Assembly (NCBI GenBank): GCA_965119685.1 | Contig: OZ221971.1 | Location: forward strand, 1,116,001-1,180,000 | Length of the DNA: 64,000 nt | Origin: Merdibacter sp965119685 | Lineage (GTDB): Bacteria; Bacillota_I; Bacilli_A; Erysipelotrichales; Erysipelotrichaceae | Reading direction: 5' to 3' | In this document: piece by piece, positions 8,598-17,452 of the stretch | Position numbering within the stretch: position 1 is the stretch's first letter | Layout: each line of letters begins with the position of its first letter | Made by a program: the position numbers and the translations under genes | The notes under the pieces: generated by a model | Told to the model about the DNA's origin: nothing | Database searches by the model: none | Seen by the model: the letters and a program-made list of their open reading frames with translations, nothing else

Positions 8598-8663
8598 TAG
8601 TGGAAACGCTTTGCTAAAGAGGAACCCCTTGTCGGGAGTGTCAGCGAAAGCAAACAATTCGAT

Positions 8664-8718
8664 TTGACAAAACGCACAGGGAGGAATACAATAGAATCAA
8701 CACCCCACCGTAGGGGTG
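8664..8718 (+). promoter_or_regulatory. csoR-copA promoter and CsoR operator
   Basis: TTGACA (8664-8669), 17-bp spacer, TACAAT (8687-8692) is a near-consensus promoter. The dyad CACCCC-accgta-GGGGTG (8701-8718) lies at the expected transcription start. GC-rich dyads of this form are the known target of CsoR repressors, released by Cu(I). Confidence 0.9.
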
Positions 8719-8736
8719 GGAACGGAGGAAAATAGG

Positions 8737-9006
8737 ATGAACGAAACAGGAAGAAAAAGTACGCTTCGCTTATTGCAGACGGCACGCGGACAGATGGATG
8801 GCATCATCCGTATGCTGGAGGAGGAGCGGTATTGTGTGGATATTTCCAATCAGATCATGGCGACACAGGCGCTGCTGGGCAAGGCGAACGCCCAGCTGCT
8901 GACGACACATTTAGCAACCTGTGTCAAGGACAGCATCGAAAATCACGGCGATTATGAGAAAAAGCTGGAGGAGATCGAACAGCTGATCCATAAGCTTGTA
9001 CGTTAG
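8737..9006 (+). CDS. csoR: Copper-sensing repressor CsoR
   Basis: All-helical Cu(I)-responsive repressor of the CsoR/RcnR family, 89 residues. The copper ligands Cys33, His58 and Cys62 are present (YCVDISNQ and THLATCVKD), the pattern that marks a true CsoR. The frame is open from a GTG at 8716, but that codon is inside the operator; GGAGG lies upstream of ATG 8737. Directly upstream of copA, with 13 bp between them, so the operator probably controls both. Confidence 0.95.
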   Translation: MNETGRKSTLRLLQTARGQMDGIIRMLEEERYCVDISNQIMATQALLGKANAQLLTTHLATCVKDSIENHGDYEKKLEEIEQLIHKLVR

Positions 9007-9019
9007 GCGGAGAGGGACA

Positions 9020-11659
9020 ATGATTGAGACATTTCAGGTGAAAGGTATGCACTGTGCCGCCTGTGCCGGTGCGGTGGAAAAGATCATCCGCCGTTTTGAA
9101 GGGGTAAGCGAGGCGCAGGTCAATCTGGTCAACGAGCAGGTGAGCGTCACCTCTGAACGGTATTTAGACATTGCGCCGATCGCTGAGGCTTTGCAAAAAG
9201 GAGGCTATACGCTCATCAGAACACAGCCGCTTCGAGAGCTGACACTGACGGTGGAAGGCATGCACTGCGCCGCATGCAGCGCGTCGGTGGAGCGCATCTT
9301 AAAGAAACAATCAGATGTTGTGGATGCACAGGTCAATCTGGTCAGCGAACAGGTGTTTGTACGCTGCTTGGGCAGCGGCAATATCAGCGCATGGCAGGCT
9401 GCGCTGGGCAAAGGCGGTTACCGGCTCAAGGAGAAAGAACAGCAGGTATGGAAGGAGACGAGCTTTCATATTTCCGGTATGCACTGTGCCAGCTGCTCCT
9501 CTGCCTGCGAGCGCATGCTTTCTAAGCTGGACGGCGTGAAGGAGGTCAGTGTCAATCTCGTCAACGAACAGGCGCATGTCGTCTATGACCCGCGCAAGGT
9601 AAAGCAAAGCGAGATGTTTGCGGCGATTGCCAAGGGCGGCTTTCAGGGCGAGGCCATAGCGGTAAAAAGCGAAGAGCAGGAACCAAAGAAAAGGCATCTG
9701 GGGATGTATCTCATGCTGGGATTAGGCGCTTGCTTGTTGTATATCGGCATGTCGCACATGCTGCCGATCCCGCTGCCTTTGCCTGCGCTGATTCACTATG
9801 ACACGCATCCCTTACACTTTGCGTTCATTCAATTTGTGTTAGCGACATGCATATTGTGGATGGGCAGAGATTTCTATATCCGCGGCATCCCGGCGTTAGT
9901 GCATCGGGTGCCCAACATGGATACGCTGGTATCCATCGGTACGCTGAGCGCATACTGCTATTCCATCTTTTCCATGATACAGATCGCATCCGGCAATCCG
10001 CATGCGGTACATGCGCTTTATTTTGAGGGAGCCGGCGTTGTCGTCGCGCTGGTGCGCTTTGGCAAGTATCTGGAGGCATCCAGCAAGAAAAAGTCAATGG
10101 GCGCGATCCGCGCGCTGCTGCAGCTGCGTCCGGATACGGCGATGCTGTATAAGGACGGTCAGGAAATCGCCGTCAGCATTGACGAGGTGACGGTGGGGGA
10201 TTTGCTTGTGGTACGCCCGGGCGATCACATCCCGATCGACGCCTGCGTGACACAGGGCAGCGCCAATGTCGATGAGAGCATGCTCAGCGGAGAGAGCATG
10301 CCGGTAAAAAAACATGAGGGGGATGAGGTCATCGGCGGAACGATCAACCTGGATGGCGTATTGATCATTCGCTGTACGAAGGAGATGGCGGATACGACAC
10401 TCTCTCACATCATTGCGCTGGTGGAGGATGCCCAAGGGAAAAAGGCGCCGATCGCCCGCATCGCAGACCGCATTTCTTTGGTGTTTGTGCCATCGGTCAT
10501 GGCGATTGCGATGGTCGCCGCCATCCTCTGGTATGCCGTAAGCAAAGACGGCGGACTTGCGATACAGATTTTTGTGAGCGTCTTGGTCATCGCCTGTCCG
10601 TGTGCGCTTGGCTTAGCGACGCCGACGGCGATCATGGTCGGCAGCGGCAAAGCGGCACAGTTAGGCATCTTTATGAAAAGCGGCGAGGCGTTGGAAAACG
10701 CCGGTGAGATCGATGTGATCCTGTTGGACAAAACCGGCACCTTGACGGTGGGCAAGCCGCAGGTCATCGAGATTGCCGCCGCTGATGTGCAGGCGGCGCT
10801 GAGCTATGCCGGCATGCTGGAACAAGGCAGCAAGCACCCGCTGGCGCACGCCATCCTAAAAAAGTGTGAAGAAGAAGGCGTAGCGTTAGAACCGATCGCC
10901 CATGTGGAAACGCTAAACGGGTTAGGTCTGCGTGCAGAAGCAGCGGGCAAACAAATCGTCTTGGGCAATCAGGAGCTGATGAAACAAAGCGGCTGTGATC
11001 TCAGCGCTCACAAGGAAGCGATGGAGGCTGCGGCAAAGCAGGGATACAGCGTGATCGCTTTAGGCGTTGACGGACAGTTTGCCGGCTTCTTTGTCATTGC
11101 CGATCAGTTGAAAAGCGATACGGTACATGCGGTTTCCCGTTTGAAACAGATGGGGATCACACCGGTGATGGTGACGGGAGATCACCCGCTGAGCGCCGAT
11201 GCGATTGCCAAGCAGGCGGGAATTGAAGAAGTAATCGCCAAGGTGCTGCCGCAGGAAAAGGGCGCCGTCGTTGCGCGCTATCAAAAGGACCATAAGGTGG
11301 CGATGGTAGGAGACGGCATCAATGACGCGGTGGCATTGGCACAGGCAGACGTCGGAATCGCCATCGGCAGCGGCAGCGATGTTGCCGTGGAGAGCGCTGA
11401 TATTATCTTAATGAAGGATGGAATCGATGACGTCGTGACCGCCATTGAGCTGTCCAAGGCTGTCATCCGCAACATCCATCAAAACCTGTTTTGGGCGTTC
11501 TTCTATAATTCTATCGGGATTCCGGTGGCAGCCGGCGTGCTCTACGCCTTTGGCGGGCCGCTGCTCTCGCCGGTGTTCGCCGGAGCGGCGATGGCATTTT
11601 CCAGCGTCTGTGTCGTCACCAACGCATTGCGTCTGCGCCGCTTTCATCCCAAAGGATAA
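9020..11659 (+). CDS. copA: Cu(I)-exporting P1B-type ATPase with three HMA domains
   Basis: Copper efflux pump in the cytoplasmic membrane, 879 residues. Three N-terminal heavy-metal-binding domains carry CxxC at residues 12-15, 83-86 and 156-159, then eight transmembrane helices with the ion-site CPC (526-528), the phosphorylation motif DKTGT (570-574), an HP motif (SKHPLAHA) and GDGINDA. One or two HMA domains is usual in bacteria, so three is on the high side. Start at ATG 9020 rather than the upstream 8996 because GGCGGAGAGGG precedes it. Co-transcribed with csoR; no copZ is seen beside it. Confidence 0.96.
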   Translation: MIETFQVKGMHCAACAGAVEKIIRRFEGVSEAQVNLVNEQVSVTSERYLDIAPIAEALQKGGYTLIRTQPLRELTLTVEGMHCAACSASVERILKKQSDVVDAQVNLVSEQVFVRCLGSGNISAWQAALGKGGYRLKEKEQQVWKETSFHISGMHCASCSSACERMLSKLDGVKEVSVNLVNEQAHVVYDPRKVKQSEMFAAIAKGGFQGEAIAVKSEEQEPKKRHLGMYLMLGLGACLLYIGMSHMLPIPLPLPALIHYDTHPLHFAFIQFVLATCILWMGRDFYIRGIPALVHRVPNMDTLVSIGTLSAYCYSIFSMIQIASGNPHAVHALYFEGAGVVVALVRFGKYLEASSKKKSMGAIRALLQLRPDTAMLYKDGQEIAVSIDEVTVGDLLVVRPGDHIPIDACVTQGSANVDESMLSGESMPVKKHEGDEVIGGTINLDGVLIIRCTKEMADTTLSHIIALVEDAQGKKAPIARIADRISLVFVPSVMAIAMVAAILWYAVSKDGGLAIQIFVSVLVIACPCALGLATPTAIMVGSGKAAQLGIFMKSGEALENAGEIDVILLDKTGTLTVGKPQVIEIAAADVQAALSYAGMLEQGSKHPLAHAILKKCEEEGVALEPIAHVETLNGLGLRAEAAGKQIVLGNQELMKQSGCDLSAHKEAMEAAAKQGYSVIALGVDGQFAGFFVIADQLKSDTVHAVSRLKQMGITPVMVTGDHPLSADAIAKQAGIEEVIAKVLPQEKGAVVARYQKDHKVAMVGDGINDAVALAQADVGIAIGSGSDVAVESADIILMKDGIDDVVTAIELSKAVIRNIHQNLFWAFFYNSIGIPVAAGVLYAFGGPLLSPVFAGAAMAFSSVCVVTNALRLRRFHPKG

Positions 11660-11715
11660 TAGGAGATCAGTGACAGGAAAAACGCATCGGTAACGATGGG
11701 AAAAACGAGGAAAAG

Positions 11716-11754
11716 AAAACACGTTGTCAGCAAAGGAGACGACGTGTTTTTTTT
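11716..11754 (+). terminator. Intrinsic terminator after copA
   Basis: AAAACACGTTGTC pairs with GACGACGTGTTTT (one mismatch), followed by four more T residues. Confidence 0.88.
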
Positions 11755-11819
11755 GCGTGCACAAAGAGCATCCTATGATCAATGATCGGCTGTCAAAAAG
11801 CCGCCGAGAATACAAAAGG

Positions 11820-11843
11820 TATCAATAAGTAAACCTTTTGATA
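11820..11843 (+). promoter_or_regulatory. Upstream copy of a 24-bp dyad operator
   Basis: TATCAA-N12-TTGATA. A second copy at 12001-12024 matches at 19 of 24 positions, including ACCTTTTGATA. The arms are identical in both copies and the spacing is the same, so this looks like a protein-binding site. The 181-bp separation could allow looping over the promoter between them. The cognate regulator is not known. Confidence 0.55.
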
Positions 11844-11953
11844 GTTTTCTACAAAGTCTGTCACTGTGGGAAAGTGCGGGCGTTCTTTGTCGATTTTATT
11901 CATAAAAGCGGGGCGCTTGCCTGAAAAAGGGCGGGAAATGGGAACCAGCGCTA

Positions 11954-12024
11954 TTGTTTTCCATCAGGAGAGAGGGTATAATATAAGACGAGGATGCGGT
12001 TATCAAATCGTTTACCTTTTGATA
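11954..12024 (+). promoter_or_regulatory. Surface-protein operon promoter with downstream dyad operator
   Basis: TTGTTT (11954-11959), 17-bp spacer, TATAAT (11977-11982). The dyad TATCAA-N12-TTGATA (12001-12024) begins about 12 nt after the expected start, a typical repressor position. The leader to the start codon is about 110 nt. Confidence 0.7.
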
Positions 12025-12097
12025 GAAATTTGTCATAGGGGAAACGGTCGGTTAGCCGCTCGTCGGACTCGTTAAATCAGGAATGGGAGGAATCAGA

Positions 12098-13624
12098 ATG
12101 AACCATGTGAAACGAGCAGCGGCGCTGGTATTGGCATTTTTGCTGACGCTGGGGACTGTGTCGGCCACAGTATTCGCGCAGGATACGGGAGAAACACAGC
12201 CTGACGTCATCCTTGATACACAGCGCTCCGGCTATAACGACGAGACGAAGAGATATGCGATCTACTTTGTCATCAGCGAGGACTGCGATGCGTCAGAGGT
12301 TGACATCGAGATCGGCGACGCTTTGATCGCGGCAATTGACGAGCATGAACCGTATTTGGTACCGGGTGATAAATTTCAGGCGGACGTGTATATCGAGAAC
12401 GCTTCCGGGCATACCTACGCTTACCAAAGCGGCAATTTCAGCGTCAGCACACCGGCGTTAGAGGGCGAAGCAGCCAGTCCGTTTATCGGCTTTGACGGCA
12501 AACAGATTCCTTATGCCTCCATCGCGGCGATGGGAACAGACGATCAGGTTATCAGCGCGCTGTATGAGGGAGCGAGCAAGCTGACGCTCAATCAGCTGCT
12601 TGGCATCTATGATCAGCTGGCTTCCAAAGGCTATGAAGGGGAAGGTGCGCTGACGGAGTTCGCCTTGGATTTCTATCGTGAAAAAGACGGTGTTGACTAT
12701 GTGGATTGGGCGGACTTCATCGATCAAAGCGGCCCGAGCTATGGCAACGATTTCGGTACTACGCATAATTCGATCTATGAGGTGCCGGAAGCTGTGCTGA
12801 CATCTCTGTTAGAGGAATACCCGGAAATGGACCCGTTTGTGCGTGTCAGCGGCACAAATGCCGCCGGCGATTTAAAGGTACAGGTGCTGTATCCGGAATC
12901 GGCATTGGCGACCGTTCATTATGAATATTTTTATAAAGATCTGCTGAGCGTATGCTTTTCCGCAGAGGATTGCGATTCGATGAATCCAAACAGCGGCGTA
13001 GCCTTCACCAGAGCGCATGGAGTCGGCGACTACATGGACGTCAATGACCCTGCATATGCAGAGGCGGATGCGTATTTCCTCTCGCTTGCCAATGCGGATG
13101 CTTTGGAGAACGGCGAGACGTTAGGCGGCAGCGAGGGCTTGCGTACCGCGATCGCACTGGATGGTCCGGCGATGGACAGCAATTATATGAACTATACCTT
13201 CGGTTACAGCAATAGCATCACCCTTACGAGAATCGATACCTCCTACACGGTGGAGCATCGTTACTATACGAGCGTGGACGGCGGGGCGTATACGCTGGAT
13301 GGCTCTGTGATCAGCGATCCAATCAGCGCGCAGGCCGGCGATGTCATCACAGCCGAGATGATCGAAAAGCTGACGTCCTATGAGGGCAACGCTTATACGT
13401 GGGTTGCCTCGGATGAGGCGATTGTACTGACGCTGCGTGCAGAGGACAACCATATCGTATTGGAATATCACCGCGATGTGACGACGCCGCAGAAACCGGA
13501 AACGCCGGACACACAGAATCCGGATACCGGTACGCAGGATACACTGCCATTATGGGGCGTATTGTTCGGCGCATCTGCCGCATTGATCGCCGCACTGGCG
13601 ATGAAACGCCGTATCCAGCGCTAA
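12098..13624 (+). CDS. Secreted, probably sortase-anchored surface protein
   Basis: 508 residues. A signal peptide (MNHVKRAAALVLAF, cleavage near VFAQ) is followed by an extracellular region with no catalytic motif I recognise, then a MucBP-like beta domain (about residues 375-460, with VEHRYYTSVDGG and LEYHRD). The C-terminus is a Pro/Thr linker, NPDTG, a hydrophobic helix and KRRIQR, the layout of a sortase signal with an NPxTG-type motif. Start at ATG 12098 with GGGAGG 7 bases upstream. First gene of a two-gene operon with the next surface protein, 21 bp apart. Confidence 0.78.
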   Translation: MNHVKRAAALVLAFLLTLGTVSATVFAQDTGETQPDVILDTQRSGYNDETKRYAIYFVISEDCDASEVDIEIGDALIAAIDEHEPYLVPGDKFQADVYIENASGHTYAYQSGNFSVSTPALEGEAASPFIGFDGKQIPYASIAAMGTDDQVISALYEGASKLTLNQLLGIYDQLASKGYEGEGALTEFALDFYREKDGVDYVDWADFIDQSGPSYGNDFGTTHNSIYEVPEAVLTSLLEEYPEMDPFVRVSGTNAAGDLKVQVLYPESALATVHYEYFYKDLLSVCFSAEDCDSMNPNSGVAFTRAHGVGDYMDVNDPAYAEADAYFLSLANADALENGETLGGSEGLRTAIALDGPAMDSNYMNYTFGYSNSITLTRIDTSYTVEHRYYTSVDGGAYTLDGSVISDPISAQAGDVITAEMIEKLTSYEGNAYTWVASDEAIVLTLRAEDNHIVLEYHRDVTTPQKPETPDTQNPDTGTQDTLPLWGVLFGASAALIAALAMKRRIQR

Positions 13625-13645
13625 AGAAAGGGACGTGAGACAAAA

Positions 13646-15856
13646 ATGATGAAATCAATACTGAAAAGATGTCTGGCGTTTACCACTGCGCTGTGTATGC
13701 TGTTTATCATCACACCGTGGATGGCGCATGCGGAAAATGCCGGCACCGACGTTTCTGCAGAGAGTGAAGCTGCTTCTCCAAGCACCTTGGCGGATGAGGA
13801 CTATCCGCTTGCAGCAGGCGTCAACATCATGAAGAAAGGAGCGGCAAATCAGAGCTTTCATATCGGGGAAGGACAGGCACTGATGATTTCCGGTCAGGAA
13901 CAGCCGGAAACAGATCCGCTCGTCTTTGAAAACTGTACATTCTATCTTTCCGGAGGAACCGTGAAGATTTCCGGAAATCAGGAGGGCATCTCCTATAACA
14001 ACGGCGAGGTTGTCACCAAGCTGTTTATCAGCGGCAATGTGCAGTTTAAAAACTGTACGTTTGTGACCCAAGAGGGCGCCAAGAAGACGACGAACGCCGG
14101 ATTTGATGCGGCCATCTACTTTTTCAGCGGCAACATCCAGCTGTTTGACTGCACGTTGTCCGCTGAGGGCTATAACGGTCAGTTCTTAGGCCTGTATGGA
14201 AGAGAAGGCGCCGTCACTTTTTCCCATTCTGTGATTTCTACGGTGGGAAATAAAAACGGATGGAGCTATGCGATGTATGGCGGTTCCATCATGAAGCTGG
14301 AAAACGGATCGACAATGAGCGCAACGGGCATGAGCACGGATGGCTCCAATATTAACGCGTTTTACTCCGGCGATAACAAAACCGGCTATGATGCGATTTT
14401 CGTCGACGACTCGACGATCGATTTCTCGGACAACCGCGCCGGAGGCTTTGCGATTAACAATGTGAACATCCATGTCAATCGCTCGACAATCCGCGTCAAT
14501 GACAATCTGGGCAACGCCTGTAATTCAGGCTACTGGGTGGTCAAGGACAGCACCATTGAGATGAACGGCAACAGAGGCGGTCATGCGCTTTCCTGCATCG
14601 GCTTCGCGATGGAAAACTCCACGCTGGAGGTGCTGCACAACGGTTATGCGGGCGTCTATGTGCAAAGCAAGGATTCCTCGCTGAGTGATTGCGTAGTGGA
14701 CATTCGCTGCAACGGTGAGAGACTGCTCAGCTATACCGCCGGAGATCTCTGGCTCAACGGCCATAGCTTAGAGGTCAGCAACTGTACATCGGCGGCGGCA
14801 CCGGGCGCTGCATGGCTGGGCGGCGTTGGCCGCAAGGGAAAGGTGACCACACCTTCCGGAAGCATCGTCGCTTATGATTTGAACAGCAACGCTGCCGACA
14901 ATTTGAAGAGCAACACAGAGCCGGTATTGAGCGATGCCGCCATTTTGCCGACAGAGAGTCATACGCTGTTTTTGAATCCGTTTATGGAAAGCGCTTATGC
15001 GCGCGGCAATGCGGAAAACAGCAGCAGTGATAACGATGCGGACTTGTTTGCGGATGACCGCACAGAGAGCCGAAATGACATCATCGGCGCAGAGAATGCG
15101 AAGATAGGAACGCTGAGTGAGGCACAGCTGAGCCACCATATCTATGATTGGGATCATGGGGTTGTCAGCGAAGATGCCACAGAGCAGGCATATGGCGTAG
15201 TGCGCTATGAATGCACATCATGTGCACAGTATGTCAATCACACGCAGACGCATGCGAACAGCTTTGACTGTGAGGGGACTTATGTCTATGCGCCGTTAGT
15301 GGGCGTACATTTTGAGGCAAACACGGAAGATACTTCGGTCTTCGGCATGCCGCAGGATCAGACACAGATCGAATATCAGAACACCGCGCAAGAGGTGAGC
15401 GCACCGCAGCGCCCGGGTTACACATTTACCGGCTGGTATCTGGATGAGGCGTGCACACAGGCGTATGATTTCCAGACGCCGCTGAGCGAAAACTGGACAG
15501 TGCTGTATGCCGGATGGCAGCAGAACACCTATACGGTGACGGTATCGTATTATGACATTGATACCGGTGAGAGCATCCATACCTCTGAGATCATCTCTGA
15601 TTATGTCTGGGGAGATGCGTATGATGCAAGTGCGTATGATCGGATCGCCATCAGCGGATACGATTATGTCGAGACGCGCGGAGACGCCTTGCAGGGAGTC
15701 ATCGACGCCGATAAGACGATTCAGGTGTATTACAGAAAAACGGCTGAGGCACCGGGTACCGCCATGCAGAACCCGACGGTGCTATGGGGTGTCCTGATCA
15801 CAGCATCTGCCGCATTGATCGCCGTATTAGGCATCAGGCGCAGAATGCAGCGCTGA
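13646..15856 (+). CDS. Secreted beta-helix surface protein with InlB-type repeat
   Basis: 736 residues. Signal peptide (cleavage near AHAE), then a parallel beta-helix-like region (about residues 75-400) with recurring short strands such as FENCTFYLSGGTVKI and FKNCTFVTQEG. Next come an InlB B-repeat domain (about 545-620, with RPGYTFTGWYLDEAC), a MucBP-like domain (about 620-690) and a C-terminal hydrophobic helix with RRRMQR. The tail resembles the upstream protein (LWGVL, ASAALIA) but has APGTA where NPDTG is expected, so wall anchoring by sortase is doubtful. The function is probably adhesion. Confidence 0.78.
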   Translation: MMKSILKRCLAFTTALCMLFIITPWMAHAENAGTDVSAESEAASPSTLADEDYPLAAGVNIMKKGAANQSFHIGEGQALMISGQEQPETDPLVFENCTFYLSGGTVKISGNQEGISYNNGEVVTKLFISGNVQFKNCTFVTQEGAKKTTNAGFDAAIYFFSGNIQLFDCTLSAEGYNGQFLGLYGREGAVTFSHSVISTVGNKNGWSYAMYGGSIMKLENGSTMSATGMSTDGSNINAFYSGDNKTGYDAIFVDDSTIDFSDNRAGGFAINNVNIHVNRSTIRVNDNLGNACNSGYWVVKDSTIEMNGNRGGHALSCIGFAMENSTLEVLHNGYAGVYVQSKDSSLSDCVVDIRCNGERLLSYTAGDLWLNGHSLEVSNCTSAAAPGAAWLGGVGRKGKVTTPSGSIVAYDLNSNAADNLKSNTEPVLSDAAILPTESHTLFLNPFMESAYARGNAENSSSDNDADLFADDRTESRNDIIGAENAKIGTLSEAQLSHHIYDWDHGVVSEDATEQAYGVVRYECTSCAQYVNHTQTHANSFDCEGTYVYAPLVGVHFEANTEDTSVFGMPQDQTQIEYQNTAQEVSAPQRPGYTFTGWYLDEACTQAYDFQTPLSENWTVLYAGWQQNTYTVTVSYYDIDTGESIHTSEIISDYVWGDAYDASAYDRIAISGYDYVETRGDALQGVIDADKTIQVYYRKTAEAPGTAMQNPTVLWGVLITASAALIAVLGIRRRMQR

Positions 15857-15881
15857 CAGCCATTCTCATCATTTGAGTGAA

Positions 15882-15912
15882 AACAAAGGCGGCCGACAGC
15901 GCCGCCTTTGTT
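15882..15912 (+). terminator. Hairpin terminator after the surface operon
   Basis: A perfect 12-bp stem, AACAAAGGCGGC / GCCGCCTTTGTT, with a 7-base loop. The U tract is short (TTTGTT), so some read-through into the following OrfA-like gene is possible. Confidence 0.75.
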
Positions 15913-15936
15913 GAAATAGAAAGAAGAGGGCAGCAG

Positions 15937-16305
15937 ATGCGAAAATTATCAAAAGCACAAAAGATGGAGCTGTATGAAAAACGGCAGTCAGGAGCGACGA
16001 TCAGCGAGCTTTCCAAGAGCTATCGGCTGCGCAAGGAAGGTGTCAAATACCTGATCCGTCTGATCGATATGCACGGATACGGCATCCTGCGCGATGGGAA
16101 TTGCCGTCGTTATTCTAAGGAATTTAAGGAACAGGCGATATTAGAGGTGCTGACAGAGCAAAAGAGTATCGGCGAAACAGCGATCAAATACGGCCTTTCC
16201 AGTAAAACAGCCCTGACAAAATGGGTCAAGGACTATCAGGCGAACGGCAATCAGGTGGTGGAGCGAAAACGCGGCCGTCCATCGAAAACTAACGTCATCG
16301 GATAA
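15937..16305 (+). CDS. Stand-alone IS3-family OrfA-like helix-turn-helix protein
   Basis: 122 residues, starting MRKLSKAQKMELYEKRQSG at ATG 15937 after AGAAGAGGGCAG. It has two helix-turn-helix segments (about 5-45 and 55-110) and the hallmark YSKEFKEQAI and VVERKRGRPSK of IS150-type IS3 OrfA. No OrfB integrase follows: the stop codon overlaps an intrinsic terminator. It is therefore either an insertion-sequence remnant or an OrfA domain kept as a DNA-binding protein. Confidence 0.8.
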   Translation: MRKLSKAQKMELYEKRQSGATISELSKSYRLRKEGVKYLIRLIDMHGYGILRDGNCRRYSKEFKEQAILEVLTEQKSIGETAIKYGLSSKTALTKWVKDYQANGNQVVERKRGRPSKTNVIG

Positions 16306-16338
16306 AGAAGTCTAGCAAAACAGCGGACTTCTTTTTTT
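16304..16338 (+). terminator. Intrinsic terminator overlapping the OrfA-like stop codon
   Basis: AAGAAGTC (16305-16312) pairs with GACTTCTT (16326-16333), followed by five T residues. Confidence 0.88.
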
Positions 16339-16580
16339 GGCAATTTAAATGATCGTGGGGGTGTTTGAGGGTACGCCTTTCAATTATCGGGTGGGGGGGC
16401 AAATCCACGAGTTAACTTCCCTTTTTAAAGCGGCGGGAAGAAGGGGCGGTTAGGTGTAAACAGGCAGGCAGCGGCAACATCGGTATGGACCTTCGATGAT
16501 GCAAGAACTGCGATGTCTGTTATTTTACGAGCTAAAACGCCGCTGTGGGGAGGCGATGAGAAACAAGAAAACAAAAAAAG

Positions 16581-16787
16581 AAGGGGCTGTAATGAATAAA
16601 AGCATATAGCCAAAAAAAGCATTGCATTCTCATAGGGAAACAGATTCTTTTTTTGCAGCCTGTGGAATTTGTTTACGAAAACGGCGGGAACGAATAGAAA
16701 AACGAGTGTAACATAGCGTCAGTTTGCATCTACACTCGTTCGTTTTTTGCATAGTGGGATTCCTTTTTCTTTTCGTTACAGCCCCTT
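16581..16787. repeat. MITE-like element with 12-bp terminal inverted repeats
   Basis: AAGGGGCTGTAA (16581-16592) and TTACAGCCCCTT (16776-16787) are perfect inverted repeats about 207 bp apart, and similarity extends a few bases inward and outward. There is no transposase frame inside. The interior holds a terminator-like hairpin, AACGAGTGTA (16701-16710) with TACACTCGTT (16731-16740), followed by a T run. No clear target duplication is visible. The flanks 16339-16580 and 16788-16938 contain nothing I can assign. Confidence 0.45.
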
Positions 16788-16938
16788 TTTCGGCCTGTTT
16801 CGGCAGACGGGAAACAGTTTTTGAGCGCGTATGGGTGGCTGCGGTGAATATTGGACGAAATCCAGCTGCGACTTTTCAAATAGCCTGTATGGTGTGCCGG
16901 CAGCCTCTTTTCCTTTTTTGTCCCAATCGGCTTTATTC

Positions 16939-17403
16939 CTATAACAGATTCAGCTCCTTGATGACGCGGACGAGCCGCTTGTGCCGCGCAGGGTGCGCGG
17001 GGATCTGTGCATCTTGCAGATAACGTCCCAGCACGTCGGCATCCTTGATCAGCTCGCTGAGCGCATCGTCCGTCTGTTCCTTGTATGAGTGATTGGCGAT
17101 CGCCGTTTGAATCTGTTCGATCTCTCTGTCATAAAAGCCGGCCTCCCTGAGATAAGTGACGGCAAGTGCCGCGCTTTTTTTGGCATGTTCCAAATGACGG
17201 CAGTTTTGCGTATACAGGGAAAGATCATGTAAAAGCGCGCATGCGCTGCACAGCTCCATCTCCAGATGACGGCGCAGCGCCAGCATTCCCGCCGCATTGC
17301 AGACCGCCATGGTATGGGCGATGCCTGCATGCCGCAATGCCGGCAGTGAAATCGCATGAAAATCGGTTAACACCATGTCTAATAATCGCTGATAGCGTTG
17401 CAA
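16939..17403 (-). CDS. HD-domain phosphohydrolase family protein
   Basis: 154 residues with the HD-domain metal-binding pattern: an early His (AGIAHTMAV), the paired HD (CALLHDLSLY), a later NHSYKEQ and the Asp of ELIKDADVLGRYL. HD proteins hydrolyse nucleotides or phosphodiesters; the substrate is unknown. GGAGG lies 8 bases before a TTG at 17403; an in-frame GTG at 17412 overlaps that ribosome site and is less likely. It lies downstream of csp on the same strand, beyond the csp terminator. Confidence 0.75.
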   Translation of the reverse strand: MQRYQRLLDMVLTDFHAISLPALRHAGIAHTMAVCNAAGMLALRRHLEMELCSACALLHDLSLYTQNCRHLEHAKKSAALAVTYLREAGFYDREIEQIQTAIANHSYKEQTDDALSELIKDADVLGRYLQDAQIPAHPARHKRLVRVIKELNLL

Positions 17404-17430
17404 ACAAAACACCTCCGTTTCAAAAATAAA

Positions 17431-17452
17431 AAAACACGCCGCAGCGTGTTTT
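17431..17452 (-). terminator. Intrinsic terminator of the cold-shock gene
   Basis: On the minus strand AAAACACGC-TGCG-GCGTGTTTT, followed by further T residues; it overlaps the csp stop codon. Confidence 0.9.
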
